64,000 nucleotides of DNA, from positions 550,916 through 614,915 of the forward strand of contig OX243826.1 of the NCBI GenBank assembly GCA_945859605.1. Reading direction: 5' to 3'. Shown here in pieces: positions 19,669-29,062 of the stretch; the stretch's first letter is position 1, and each line of letters begins with the position of its first letter. This stretch comes from Lumbricus rubellus. Lineage: Eukaryota > Annelida > Clitellata > Crassiclitellata > Lumbricidae. The translations under genes and the position numbers were made by a program. Below the pieces are notes generated by a model that saw only the letters and a program-made list of their open reading frames with translations, did no database searches and was not told where the DNA came from.

Positions 19669-22600
19669 ATGGATTTAAAGAAAAGTAGTTTAAGAAACAT
19701 GAACCATGTTGAACACTTGCTCGACTCATCGGTTCCTGACATTAAGGTTCCTACGCTTACACCCACACCTGGTAAGTACAAACCAGTAGCGCCTAAGAGA
19801 AAATACAAAAATAGGGTTAGATCCAAATTAAATGATTTTGCGGATTGGCTACTTAGTTATGTGCCTGAACGAGACACTAAAGTCGTAAATGAAAAACTAG
19901 AATCATTGAAGTCAACTGTTTCTAGGATATTTGATAAAATTAAAATTAGAGAAACGGCGTCGGCTATTAAAGGATTCACCAAGCAATATAGAATAGATGG
20001 AACTAATGGAATGGATGCCTCGTCGTTTCTTAATTTCGTCAGACCGCAGGTAGTACATCTGTTGTCGAACAATCGTCAGACAAAGACTAATTTAGTTCTT
20101 ACTTGTACTATGGAACGCGTGGATATGAAATCTGGAATAGTGACTTCTGAGGATATACCATTCGTTTCCAGGGCAGAAGTTATTTTAGAAGCAACCGACT
20201 TGAATGAAATATACAGCAGAAAAAAGGATAAAATCATGGAGTCTATTGCTAGTTTTCAGATGCAAGGAAGTAATTGGAGATTTAAAGCTGTTGTAAAATT
20301 AGATATAAATACGGTAAAGTATACACCCTTAAGAGGTAGTTCTTACATTCCGCTTCCCGACTTTTTAGCTAATAAAAAGGCTATTATAAATATGAAAAAC
20401 GACGATGAAGAATGCTTCAAATGGTGTATCACTAGAGCGTTGAATCCGGTTGTGAAAAATTCGGAGATAATAACGAAAGCTTTGAAAGAACAATCGAAAA
20501 AACTTAATTGGAGTGGTATTGAGTTTCCAGTTGCTGCTGATGCTAATGTGATAGGTAAATTCGAGAGAAATAACAATATTAATGTTAATGTATTCGGTTT
20601 TGAAAAACATGTCTACCCGCTTTATCTGTCTAAGTGTGAAAGTAGTATTTGTGTAGATCTATTGCTTATTTCCAACGGAGAAAGGAAACATTATTGCTGG
20701 ATCAAGAATTTTAACAGATTGATGAGATTTCGGACTAATTCGATGTATTATTGTAAAAGGTGTATGAATGGTTTCACAACGCCAGGAGCGCTTAACAACC
20801 ATAATGAGTACTGCTCTCAACATAACGCACAAAAAATAGAAATGCCAGAACCAGGAACTATGTTAAGTTTTAAAAATTATAACAATTCTATGAGGGTTCC
20901 GTTTATAGTCTACGCAGATTTTGAGTCTTTTGTAAAACCGATCGATACATGCCAACCAAATCCAGAGTTGTCGTACACTAATAAATATCAAAAGCATACT
21001 CCTAGCTCCTTTTGTTACCACATAAAATGTTTCGACGATAGTGTATATTCTCAAGATCCTGTTACGTTTACGGCTGAAAGCGAAGATGATGATGTTGGTC
21101 AAATATTTGTAGATAAACTAGAAGAGAATATAAAACAAATATATAATCAATTTAAATTCCCTAAGAAGATGATATTTACAGAAGAGGACAAGAAGTGTTT
21201 TGATGGAGCTACTATATGTCATATCTGTGAAAAAACGTTGGGCGAAGACCGAGTGAGAGATCACTGTCATCTTAGCGGTAAATTTAGAGGGGCTGCTCAT
21301 AACATTTGTAATGTAAACTATAAAGTCCCCAAGTTTTTCCCTGTAGTGTTTCATAATCTTTCCGGGTACGATTGTCATCTGTTCATTAAGAAACTGAGAG
21401 GTAATAATGGAGAGAAAATTAATTGCATACCTAATAACGAGGAAAAGTATATATCTTTTAGCAGAGAGGTCGTTGTTGATAAGTTTGTAAATAAAGAGGG
21501 AAAAGAGATTACCGTCAAGCGACAACTGCGTTTTATCGACAGTTTTAAATTTATGGCTTCTAGTCTTGATGCTTTATCGAGGAACCTAAGCAAAGACCAG
21601 TGTAAAAATATTGGGAAACGATATACTGGAAAGAAGCTCGATCTTTTGCTGAGAAAAGGCATATATCCTTATGACTACGTCGATTCATTTACTACCTTTA
21701 ATGAAACCGAACTACCACCAAAATCCGCATTCTATTCTAAGCTAAATGATTCGAATATTAGCGATGAAGACTACGAGCATGCAAAAACGGTATGGAAGGA
21801 ATTTGGATGCAAAACATTCAGAGAATATCACGATTTATACAACGTTTCGGATGTTCTGTTACTTGCCGATGTTTTCGAAAACTTTAGAGATGTGTGTATG
21901 AAGAACTATACGCTTGACCCTGCATGGTATTTTACATCTCCTGGTTTAGCCTGGGATGCCGCTTTAAAATTGACAGGCGTGAAATTGGAGTTATTGAATG
22001 ATTATGATATGATTCTGATGCTTAGGCAAGGGATGAGAGGAGGAGTGAGCACAATATCAAATCGTTACGGGAAAGCGAATAATAAATATATGAGCGATTT
22101 CAATAGTAACGAAAATTCTACATTTATTACTTACCTGGATGCGAATAATCTATATGGATGGGCTATGATCAAAAATTTACCTACTCACGGGTTCAAATGG
22201 ATGAACGAAGATGAATTAAAAAATTGGAGAAGTATTCCATGCATATTGGAAGTTGATTTGGAATATCCTAAAGAGTTACACGACCTGCATAACGATTTTC
22301 CGTTAGCCCCCGAAAGCATTGAGATTAACAAAGTCAAAAAGTTAATTCCAAACTTAAACCATAAAAAGAAGTATGTGCTGCATTACGATAATCTGAAGCT
22401 GTATGAGAGCTTGGGTTTGAAAATAACAAAAGTGCATAGAGGTGTACTATTCGAAGAAAGTGATTGGTTGAAAAAGTATATCGATTTAAATACAGCTCTT
22501 AGAACGAAAGCTACTAATGACTTTGAGAAAGACTTTTTCAAGTTAATGAATAACAGTGTCTTTGGAAAAACTTGTGAGAACATTGAAAATCGTGTTGATG

Positions 22601-23331
22601 TAGAGTTAGTGTGTCAAGAGGAGAGGGCTATTGAACTAGCCGCTAAACCTAATTATGAGAGATGTACTATTTTCGATGAAAATCTAATAGCCGTTCACAT
22701 GAAAAAAACTAAATTGTACTATAATAAACCTATATATCTTGGCATGTGTATATTAGACTTGAGCAAAACGTTGATGTATGAATTTCATTACAATTACATC
22801 AAGGATAAATACGGAAATAGAGCTAAATTATTATTTACCGATACAGATTCTTTGACATACGAAATTAAAACTGAAGACTTTTACTCAGATATCGCAGGTG
22901 ATATTAAGACTCGATTCGACACGAGTGAATACCCGAGAGATCATCCATCTGGTATTGAGGTTGGAGTAAATAAAAAAGTTATTGGAATGTTCAAGGATGA
23001 AGCTAGTGGGAAACAGATAAAAGAATTTATTGGACTCAGAGCAAAGTTGTATTCTTATAAGATGGCTGCTGGAGATGAGCACAAGAAATGTAAAGGTATT
23101 AAGAAGAATGTTGTCCAGAAAACTATTACTCACGAAGATTATAAAGACTGTTTATTTACTAAAAAAGAACAACAACGAACGATGAATGTTATTAGATCTT
23201 ATCATCACGATATTTATACAGAAGAAATTAATAAAGTTGCATTATCTGCAGATGACGATAAACGGGTAATAATGGAGGATGGAATTCATACTTTGGCATA
23301 TGGTCACTACTCGTTGAAAATTTTTAATTAA
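19669..23331 (+). CDS. POLB: Protein-primed family B DNA polymerase
   Basis: A 1220-aa polymerase that replicates the linear element. In order: a C2H2-like finger (YYCKRCMNGF, about 359), exonuclease I YADFESF (about 415), an inserted Cys/His cluster resembling endonuclease VII/HNH zinc binding (CHICEKTL ... DHCHLSGKFRGAAH, about 516), exonuclease II FHNLSGYDCHLFI (about 560), exonuclease III YNVSDVLLLADVF (about 723), polymerase A YLDANNLYG (about 821), B KLMNNSVFGK (about 957) and C TDTDSLTY (about 1057). All catalytic acids are present. The roughly 400-residue N-terminal region may include a terminal-protein part. The frame is open throughout, with a GATAAAATG start context. Confidence 0.96.
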   Translation: MDLKKSSLRNMNHVEHLLDSSVPDIKVPTLTPTPGKYKPVAPKRKYKNRVRSKLNDFADWLLSYVPERDTKVVNEKLESLKSTVSRIFDKIKIRETASAIKGFTKQYRIDGTNGMDASSFLNFVRPQVVHLLSNNRQTKTNLVLTCTMERVDMKSGIVTSEDIPFVSRAEVILEATDLNEIYSRKKDKIMESIASFQMQGSNWRFKAVVKLDINTVKYTPLRGSSYIPLPDFLANKKAIINMKNDDEECFKWCITRALNPVVKNSEIITKALKEQSKKLNWSGIEFPVAADANVIGKFERNNNINVNVFGFEKHVYPLYLSKCESSICVDLLLISNGERKHYCWIKNFNRLMRFRTNSMYYCKRCMNGFTTPGALNNHNEYCSQHNAQKIEMPEPGTMLSFKNYNNSMRVPFIVYADFESFVKPIDTCQPNPELSYTNKYQKHTPSSFCYHIKCFDDSVYSQDPVTFTAESEDDDVGQIFVDKLEENIKQIYNQFKFPKKMIFTEEDKKCFDGATICHICEKTLGEDRVRDHCHLSGKFRGAAHNICNVNYKVPKFFPVVFHNLSGYDCHLFIKKLRGNNGEKINCIPNNEEKYISFSREVVVDKFVNKEGKEITVKRQLRFIDSFKFMASSLDALSRNLSKDQCKNIGKRYTGKKLDLLLRKGIYPYDYVDSFTTFNETELPPKSAFYSKLNDSNISDEDYEHAKTVWKEFGCKTFREYHDLYNVSDVLLLADVFENFRDVCMKNYTLDPAWYFTSPGLAWDAALKLTGVKLELLNDYDMILMLRQGMRGGVSTISNRYGKANNKYMSDFNSNENSTFITYLDANNLYGWAMIKNLPTHGFKWMNEDELKNWRSIPCILEVDLEYPKELHDLHNDFPLAPESIEINKVKKLIPNLNHKKKYVLHYDNLKLYESLGLKITKVHRGVLFEESDWLKKYIDLNTALRTKATNDFEKDFFKLMNNSVFGKTCENIENRVDVELVCQEERAIELAAKPNYERCTIFDENLIAVHMKKTKLYYNKPIYLGMCILDLSKTLMYEFHYNYIKDKYGNRAKLLFTDTDSLTYEIKTEDFYSDIAGDIKTRFDTSEYPRDHPSGIEVGVNKKVIGMFKDEASGKQIKEFIGLRAKLYSYKMAAGDEHKKCKGIKKNVVQKTITHEDYKDCLFTKKEQQRTMNVIRSYHHDIYTEEINKVALSADDDKRVIMEDGIHTLAYGHYSLKIFN

Positions 23332-23347
23332 TGTTTATATTAAATAA

Positions 23348-23770
23348 ATGAGCGTCAAACAAATCGATGTTTGTGGAGTAGTGCTACCGAATATTGCTTT
23401 ATCGAATGTGGATCTAATCAAAGCGGCTAAGAAACTAAACATCAATAATTTTAGAGGAGTATTTCTCAGAGACGAGCTGCCGAAGAAACCTGGACGGAAT
23501 GAGTGTGGGATATTGAATCTAGATGGTTCTAATGGGGTGGGGACCCAATGGTGCTCTTTCTTAAAGAGCGGTAATGAGAAAATATATTTCGATAGTTACG
23601 GCCTTCCTCCCCCTCTGGAACTGATAAAGTATTTACGCCGTCCAGTGTTATATAACAGCGAGCGAATACAACCCGATAACGAAGTATTTTGTGGTCATTT
23701 GTGTCTGTATGTGACGAAGATGGTGGGTGATGGAATGAATTTCCAAGAAGTTATAAACGGCTTGCATTAA
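23348..23770 (+). CDS. PRO: Adenain-like cysteine protease with altered active site
   Basis: A 140-aa protein of the Ulp1/adenain family, which matures viral structural proteins. Visible landmarks are the substrate-groove segment (NECGILNLDG), YFDSYGLPPP with the catalytic acid, and CGHLCLYV with the nucleophile cysteine. The catalytic histidine, normally in G-T-H-W, is replaced by glutamine (GVGTQW, codon CAA). One transversion from a His codon explains it. It may be a recent inactivating mutation. Starts 17 bp after the polymerase stop. Confidence 0.85.
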   Translation: MSVKQIDVCGVVLPNIALSNVDLIKAAKKLNINNFRGVFLRDELPKKPGRNECGILNLDGSNGVGTQWCSFLKSGNEKIYFDSYGLPPPLELIKYLRRPVLYNSERIQPDNEVFCGHLCLYVTKMVGDGMNFQEVINGLH

Positions 23771-23789
23771 AAATTATTTTATATATAAA
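23771..23789 (+). promoter_or_regulatory. AT-rich start motif before fibre gene 1
   Basis: ATTATTTTATATATAAA abuts the ATG. The same arrangement, with near-identical upstream sequence (TGCATTAAAAATTATT), precedes fibre gene 2. TATAAAATG-like contexts also precede other genes of the element. Confidence 0.5.
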
Positions 23790-24896
23790 ATGCCTGTCGA
23801 TAAATTTGGTCACACCGATTTTGGAGGAACATCACGAAGAGTAATCGCTGGAGGTGTAACTCTTAGTCAAATAAATGCTAATTTTCTTCGATGTGATGGA
23901 GCAAATCTGCCGACTGGAAATTTAAAAATGAATGGACATGTGATAAAAGGTCTCCCAGTAACGAATACTTCGACAGCAGGAATGGATGAAGCTTTAAGTA
24001 GGGGACAAGCTATTGATTTGATAACGAATCACAACGATTCTCCGTCCAACGATAATCATTTGACGAATAAGAAATACGTTGATGCTTCGAAAGTGTCTAA
24101 AACTGGTGATACAATGACTGGCGACTTGTTCTTAAACGTTGGCTCCGATCGTCTGCGTTCAATGGGTTGTAAGGACTTGAGAGGAGAAAATAAAGAATTC
24201 ACTATTTTCCTAGGTAGTATACGAAATAAAGTACAATGTTCGTTAAACAATCCTATTACATTACAATCGACTGAAGGATTTCTATGCAAAATAGGCGCAG
24301 GTAATATAATGAGAATCGGTAGAGCGTCTAACGATCGAAAAATCGACGTTTACCAAAATATCCTAATGAATAGTAATAATATCAACGATTTAAGCGATCC
24401 TCTTTCAGCTCAAGATGCCGCTACAAAGAATTACGTCGATAAATCTCTGAAAAAGTGTCGTGTTGGGTATATTCCTCTCTTGGAAGCTGATGTAAGTGTG
24501 ACAGGATTCGTTGTTAGTGCCAGTTCTTGTTTGGCCGGAAACAAAGCCTACTATGCTTTCACTAATCTCACTGACGATGTTAACGCAGCTTGGGTTTCGG
24601 AAGGTATAACTGTTTGGTTACAAATTAAATGTCCTGAGCCAGTTAAAATTTGGAGAATTGCGTTGAAAACCGAATATGTATCTAGAATGTGGAGTTTATC
24701 CGCTAGCATAGATGGAGTAGTGTTTACACCATTATACATATACCCTACTTCAACGAATTCACCGGGTTTTCCAACATATTTTGATATTACTAGCCCTATG
24801 GATGCGTATCAATATTACAGAGTTACATTAACGGAAATGGAAGCTAATCGTATACGAAAGGTTCAGGTAATGCAATTATATGTATGCGATGACTAA
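23790..24896 (+). CDS. Tail-fibre-like protein 1 with discoidin-like head
   Basis: A 368-aa protein built like a viral attachment fibre. The N-terminal part and shaft hold phage-fibre-type repeats: ATGNLKMNGHVIKGLP-like, KVSKTGDTMTGDLFLN and SDPLSAQDAATKNYVD. The C-terminal 140 residues have a discoidin (F5/8C)-like pattern: AWVSEGITVWLQIKCPEPV, KIWRIALKT, SASIDGVVFTPL and YQYYRVTLTE, suggesting sugar or surface binding. Its shaft is nearly identical to that of the next gene, while the head is unrelated. It is probably a receptor-binding protein at the capsid vertex; this is inferred from architecture. Confidence 0.75.
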   Translation: MPVDKFGHTDFGGTSRRVIAGGVTLSQINANFLRCDGANLPTGNLKMNGHVIKGLPVTNTSTAGMDEALSRGQAIDLITNHNDSPSNDNHLTNKKYVDASKVSKTGDTMTGDLFLNVGSDRLRSMGCKDLRGENKEFTIFLGSIRNKVQCSLNNPITLQSTEGFLCKIGAGNIMRIGRASNDRKIDVYQNILMNSNNINDLSDPLSAQDAATKNYVDKSLKKCRVGYIPLLEADVSVTGFVVSASSCLAGNKAYYAFTNLTDDVNAAWVSEGITVWLQIKCPEPVKIWRIALKTEYVSRMWSLSASIDGVVFTPLYIYPTSTNSPGFPTYFDITSPMDAYQYYRVTLTEMEANRIRKVQVMQLYVCDD

Positions 24897-24926
24897 TCTG
24901 CATTAAAAATTATTATTATATATAAA
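24897..24926 (+). promoter_or_regulatory. AT-rich start motif before fibre gene 2
   Basis: TGCATTAAAAATTATTATTA followed by TATATAAAATG. It matches the region before fibre gene 1, so the promoter was duplicated with the gene. Confidence 0.5.
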
Positions 24927-26000
24927 ATGCCCGTCGATAAATTCGGTCACACCGATGTTGGTTCATCACAAAGAGTAATCGCTGGAGGTGTCACTCTTAG
25001 TCAAGTAAATGCTAGTTTTCTTCGATTGGATGGAGCAAACATCGCGACTGGAAATTTAAAAATGGGTGGTCACAAAATTAAAGGACTACCAACAACGAAA
25101 CCTTTGACAGCAGCAATGGATGAGGCTTTAAGTTGGGGTCAAGCCATTGATTTGATAACGAATCACGACGATTCTCCGTCCAACGATAATCATTTGACGA
25201 ATAAGAAATACGTTGATGAACAAGTTACATTGAAGGTGTCTAAAACTGGTGATACCATGACTGGTGATCTAATCTTAAACGTTGGCTCCGATCGTCTGCG
25301 TTCAATGGGTTGTAAGGACTTGAGAGGAGAAAATAAAGAATTCACTATTTTCTTAGGTAGTATACGAAATAAACTACAATGTTCGTTAAACAATCCTATT
25401 ACATTACAATCGATGGATGGATTTCGTTTTAGAATAAACAATGAAATCATGTTAGAGATGGTTAAGTCACTCGATGGCACTCCTCCGTCTAAAATAAATG
25501 TGTATAAGTCCATCTTTATGCATGATGCTTACATTACAGGACTACACGAACCCAACAACGCCAGCGATGCAGCTACGAAGCAGTATGTAGATTCTATCTC
25601 AATCGGTCCCGCGCTTAGCATTCATTCTTTAACTTGGCAATTCTTAATCGCTAAAACTCACACAAGAGTTACTTTCGATAGTGTAAGATTCAAAACCGAT
25701 GGTGTCATAAGTGCGGGACTGACCCGTTTAACTCCCGGTAAAGCCGGATACTATTTCGTTTCGACGTACATAGAATTTGGTAACAGTAGTACCGCTCCTG
25801 GTAACGTCTACCTGTATAGAAATGGGGCGAATTACATGCAAATTGCGGGCGGAGGGGGAACGGGAGCTGCGTTTAACAATTCAACCGGTAGTTGCATAAT
25901 TTTCGTAGCCAATACCGATTTTCTCGAGATATTCGTTTATTCGCACATCGCACTAAATATATTAGCTAGAGACTTTTCGGCAGTATTCTTACGACCTTGA
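24927..26000 (+). CDS. Tail-fibre-like protein 2 with C1q/TNF-like head
   Basis: A 357-aa paralogue of the preceding gene. The N-terminus (MPVDKFGHTDVG) and shaft repeats (KVSKTGDTMTGDLILN, NASDAATKQYVD) are shared. The last 130 residues differ and look like a C1q/TNF-type jelly roll: TRVTFDSVRFKTDG, GKAGYYFVSTYIEF, VYLYRNGANY and ANTDFLEIFVYSH. Such heads act as trimeric binding domains in animal proteins and phage fibres. Two fibre genes with one shaft and different heads suggest two receptor specificities. It is the last gene before the right terminal repeat. Confidence 0.75.
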   Translation: MPVDKFGHTDVGSSQRVIAGGVTLSQVNASFLRLDGANIATGNLKMGGHKIKGLPTTKPLTAAMDEALSWGQAIDLITNHDDSPSNDNHLTNKKYVDEQVTLKVSKTGDTMTGDLILNVGSDRLRSMGCKDLRGENKEFTIFLGSIRNKLQCSLNNPITLQSMDGFRFRINNEIMLEMVKSLDGTPPSKINVYKSIFMHDAYITGLHEPNNASDAATKQYVDSISIGPALSIHSLTWQFLIAKTHTRVTFDSVRFKTDGVISAGLTRLTPGKAGYYFVSTYIEFGNSSTAPGNVYLYRNGANYMQIAGGGGTGAAFNNSTGSCIIFVANTDFLEIFVYSHIALNILARDFSAVFLRP

Positions 26001-26078
26001 TTTTTAACTGGTTTCTAGCTTACACAAAAGACTAAGACTTTTAACTGGTTTATTAGCTGATTGTTTCTTCAATGGAAA
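26001..26078. other. Polinton right subterminal region
   Basis: Short non-coding stretch with two imperfect copies of TTTTAACTGGTTT-TAGCT and a GATTGTTTCTTCAAT word that recurs in the terminal repeat. Confidence 0.6.
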
Positions 26079-26423
26079 ACACCCCCAGATTATCCTTTAG
26101 CACCATTTAAACTTAATTTATCTTCAATATCAGATTTCTTAAAAGGTAGCTAAGTAATTAATTATGCATCTGAGAGACGTCGACTGCTTTGTCTCGCTCC
26201 CAGTCAGGTTGTTGTTGTAATAGACCATATGTACTAAGCGCTCACGAACAAAGGGTCTGTTCGCATCTGCTGTGAGTCAATACCGTATTCTGCAGTTGTT
26301 TTGCATCAGCGTTGATCACCATTACCGTAGCTCCTACCAAGAATGTTAATTGGGTTTTAGCTGATTGTTTCTTCAATATCAGGCTTCTTTAAAATCAGCT
26401 AGCTAATTAATTTTACATCTACT
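26079..26423 (-). repeat. Polinton right terminal inverted repeat
   Basis: Reverse complement of 11406-11750 with about four substitutions. It ends CATCTACT at 26423, directly followed by the duplicated AATGAC at 26424-26429. Confidence 0.95.
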
Positions 26424-26429
26424 AATGAC
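26424..26429. repeat. Polinton target-site duplication, right
   Basis: AATGAC, an exact match to 11400-11405. Confidence 0.95.
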
Positions 26430-27350
26430 CTATACAAGGGGACACTTTTGAAGTCATAATCCACGACTTTCAGCATTGAAATGATGAGCTACATTGTATT
26501 TAGTAAAAATAACAGCCCAAAATGCTATTATTGCAATGTGGAAATTCAAAAAAATTTCATGAAAATCGTTCATAACAGTTAGAAAACAAGAGCCTGAAAC
26601 GTGCTCCTGTCGATGTCAACAGCGAAAAACGCGCTGGTTTCTGGGGCTTCGCCCCAGACCCCCTATTCGGTACGAGCTTCCTGCATTCGGAACTCGCAGC
26701 TTCGCGTCTCCAGCGCATGCAGATCTACCGTACCGCTCTTAAGAAAAATGTTTTACTTGCGTCCCTGAGAGGAAGGGCGTGGGTTTCAGCCCCCCAAAAC
26801 TGAAATCCTGGCGCCGCCACTGGTTGTACCCGTAAAACTCCCTACATATGACATGCTCCTATGATTTTTCTATATAGTAGACCTACCCATATGACAGTAT
26901 AGCCTACTTATAAACTTGTTAGGCGATAGGCCTAAACTTGTAACTTTTGCGGTTAGAGTAAAGACTAAGATAATTTCTTATACAATAAAATTTTGACATT
27001 TTTATACTGGTAGTTAGTCTGCGACTCTGCAAAACGACTTCTTATTTAAGTTTTCATGATTTTATCGTTCATAAATAGCTGGCAAAAAAGGAGCCTAAAA
27101 GGGCTCCAGTTGTGGTCAACAGAGCTAAAAATGCGTTGGTGGCTGGGGCTCCGCCCCAGACCCCGCTGGGGAGCTTACGACGCTCCCCCCGACCCCCTAG
27201 TCGGTATGGGCTTCGTGACACCCGGCAACTTTTCAAAACCACTTTCAGCCCTGCCTGGGTGTCACCCTTGACTGTGAACTCAGTCTCACCCAGCACGTTA
27301 ACCTTGTCGCTCGAAGCTGTTATTATCAGCTTCGTCAACTCCGAGTGATT

Positions 27351-27351
<1 letters not shown>
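26430..27351. other. Inserted non-coding DNA right of the Polinton
   Basis: Two related blocks (about 26565-26720 and 27080-27240) contain GGGGCTTCGCCCCAGACCCC or GGGGCTCCGCCCCAGACCCC hairpin words and look like diverged copies of one repeat. On the minus strand near 27235-27338 a short frame (VNVLGETEFTVKGDTQ) vaguely resembles a retrotransposon protease segment. No intact gene. Confidence 0.45.

Positions 27352-27440
<89 letters not shown>
27352..27440. repeat. (CT)n microsatellite
   Basis: About 89 bp of CT repeat at the junction where the LINE resumes. Confidence 0.95.
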
Positions 27441-27442
<2 letters not shown>

Positions 27443-28012
27443 GATGCGTTAGTTGTGCTTGTTCACGCCTTTGTAACTAGTCGTATTGACCATTGTTGTT
27501 CAATCCTTGTTGGCCTTCCCCTTGGGGTTCTGGGACGGTTAGATCGGGTTCTGCGCTCTGCTGCCCGCCTCATCGGACGAATTCCTAAATTTTCGTCTGT
27601 CTCTGGTTACATGCGTGATGTGCTGCATTGGTTGCCAATAACCCAACGCATCCATTGCCGAATTTCTGCCCTTGTTTCTCGCTGTATTCTTGGTTGTGCT
27701 CATCTTACCTGCGCGTCCTCTGTCGTCCAGTCTCTGACATTGAAGCGCGTCGGGCTCTTCGCTCCGCTGCGAAGGGACAACTGCTTGTTCCTCGGGCTCG
27801 CTAAGCTACCAGACAGCACCGAGCCTTCTCGATTGTGGGGCCATCAATCTGGAATGAGCTCCCCCAACCAAACCTCCATCTCCTGCACCTGACCAGTCAA
27901 TCGTTATTTCTCAAGTCTCTTAAATCTTTTTTTTTAGTCGTGGCTGGGCTGGGAGAGTCTTTGAGTAGTTTCTTGAAGAGGCGCTATATAAATTCTAATA
28001 ATGAATGAATGC
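27441..28012 (+). mobile_element. CR1/L2-type LINE, 3' part with tail
   Basis: Continues the reverse-transcriptase frame broken at 10330: LVHAFVTSRIDHC, LDRVLRSAARLIGRIPKFSS, VSGYMRDVLHWLPITQRI. It is followed by a decayed C-terminus and the 3' tail CTTGAAGAGGCGCTATATAA ending in TGAATGAATG. A second, shorter 3' copy is at 50882-51103. It is dead: 5'-truncated, with large insertions. Confidence 0.85.
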
Positions 28013-28845
28013 ATGCATTGTTGAATGCCAATTATAGAATATAGATGGATGCATTAACAAACGTATGCAAGACTAGCAATCTCACAGTGACAAAGCAAAA
28101 AAAACAGAAGAGATTTAGACTCACTCATGTGTTTTACCTGTCCTGCTCAATTTTCTGAATTAGAAATGTTTATTCCCATGTATGTAGGCCAGATGCACCC
28201 AATAGCGGATAGCAATTGGTCGCTAATTATAGAATATTATTTTCTTAGCAATACCTACCTGGATATTCCTCATTCATGAATTCACCATCTTTTGATTCCC
28301 CTTTTATAGCCATGCGTTGAGTCGCCGGAATATATGTTATGCTTATGCAACCTAAATCAATTCAACCACAGGATCAGTGCACACAAGATGGTGACGACGG
28401 ATATCAGTTACTGCAGTGCTTAGATCAAGGGCACGTTGTGTAGACCTATCTTCGGATTGAGATTTTGATTAAAGGAATAATTTGTTTGTCAATAATAATT
28501 ATCTACTGCACAGTGCACACATTCAACTCCGTTCATACAATCATGAGCAACTAAGTAGGCCTACAGTGCAAGAGGAGCCAGCAAAAAGCTAATAGCTTAT
28601 ACTATCCTGATCAATCTTCCTTAATTATTATTCATGCGTGTTTTCATAGCACACTTAAAACTCAATACTTAACTAGAAATTAATTATTATTATTATAACA
28701 AAAGAATAGTAGCAGCAGCAGCAGCTCCTCAAACAAAACCATAAACATTTACAAAGACAAGCGATATCAAAGTATCAAAAGTCAGTTAGGAAATACTGAG
28801 AAACTGTCAATCAAACGAGAGGTACAACATAAGCAAAAGTATTGC

Positions 28846-29062
28846 TAGGTGCGGTGGTGTAGTGGGTATGTTCGTCGCCTTGAAGCCGAAACGTTGCAGG
28901 TTCGATTCCACCTCAAGTCGCCGCGTGGGGACATTGGGCAAGTCCTTCACTCGCAATCGCTCGGCGCTTGGGCGAGAAGCTTAGATTCAGCGTCCGTGCT
29001 GCAGTCGGGAGCGCCTCTGAGTAGGGAGCTTGAAGGGGCGCTATAACAAGTGCACATGCAAA
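28846..29062 (+). mobile_element. tRNA-derived SINE sharing the LINE tail
   Basis: The head has GGTGTAGTGGGTATG (A-box-like) and GGTTCGATTCC (B box, 28899). The end reads GGGAGCGCCTCTGAGTAG then CTTGAAGGGGCGCTATAA, closely matching the tail of the LINE at 51030-51080. This points to mobilisation by that LINE. The same family is at 61236-61445. Confidence 0.8.

Larger units (their letters stand above)
11406..26423. mobile_element. Complete Polinton/Maverick (adintovirus-like) element
   Basis: A 15,018-bp element bounded by 345-bp inverted repeats (11406-11750 and 26079-26423) and a perfect 6-bp duplication. It carries the family's defining set: retroviral-type integrase with chromodomain, protein-primed DNA polymerase B, packaging ATPase, adenain-like protease, double jelly-roll major capsid protein and penton-like protein. 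It also has PLA2, SAP and fibre-like genes. Integrase and PLA2 are leftward; everything else is rightward and tightly packed. The termini begin AG and end CT. By eye I count about four mismatches between the repeats, so insertion was recent. The element lies inside a LINE in intron 3 of host gene 2. Confidence 0.97.

Noticed and set aside
20343..22583. Minus-strand frames within the polymerase gene
   Set aside because: Shadows of a strongly supported 1220-aa gene; no family motifs.
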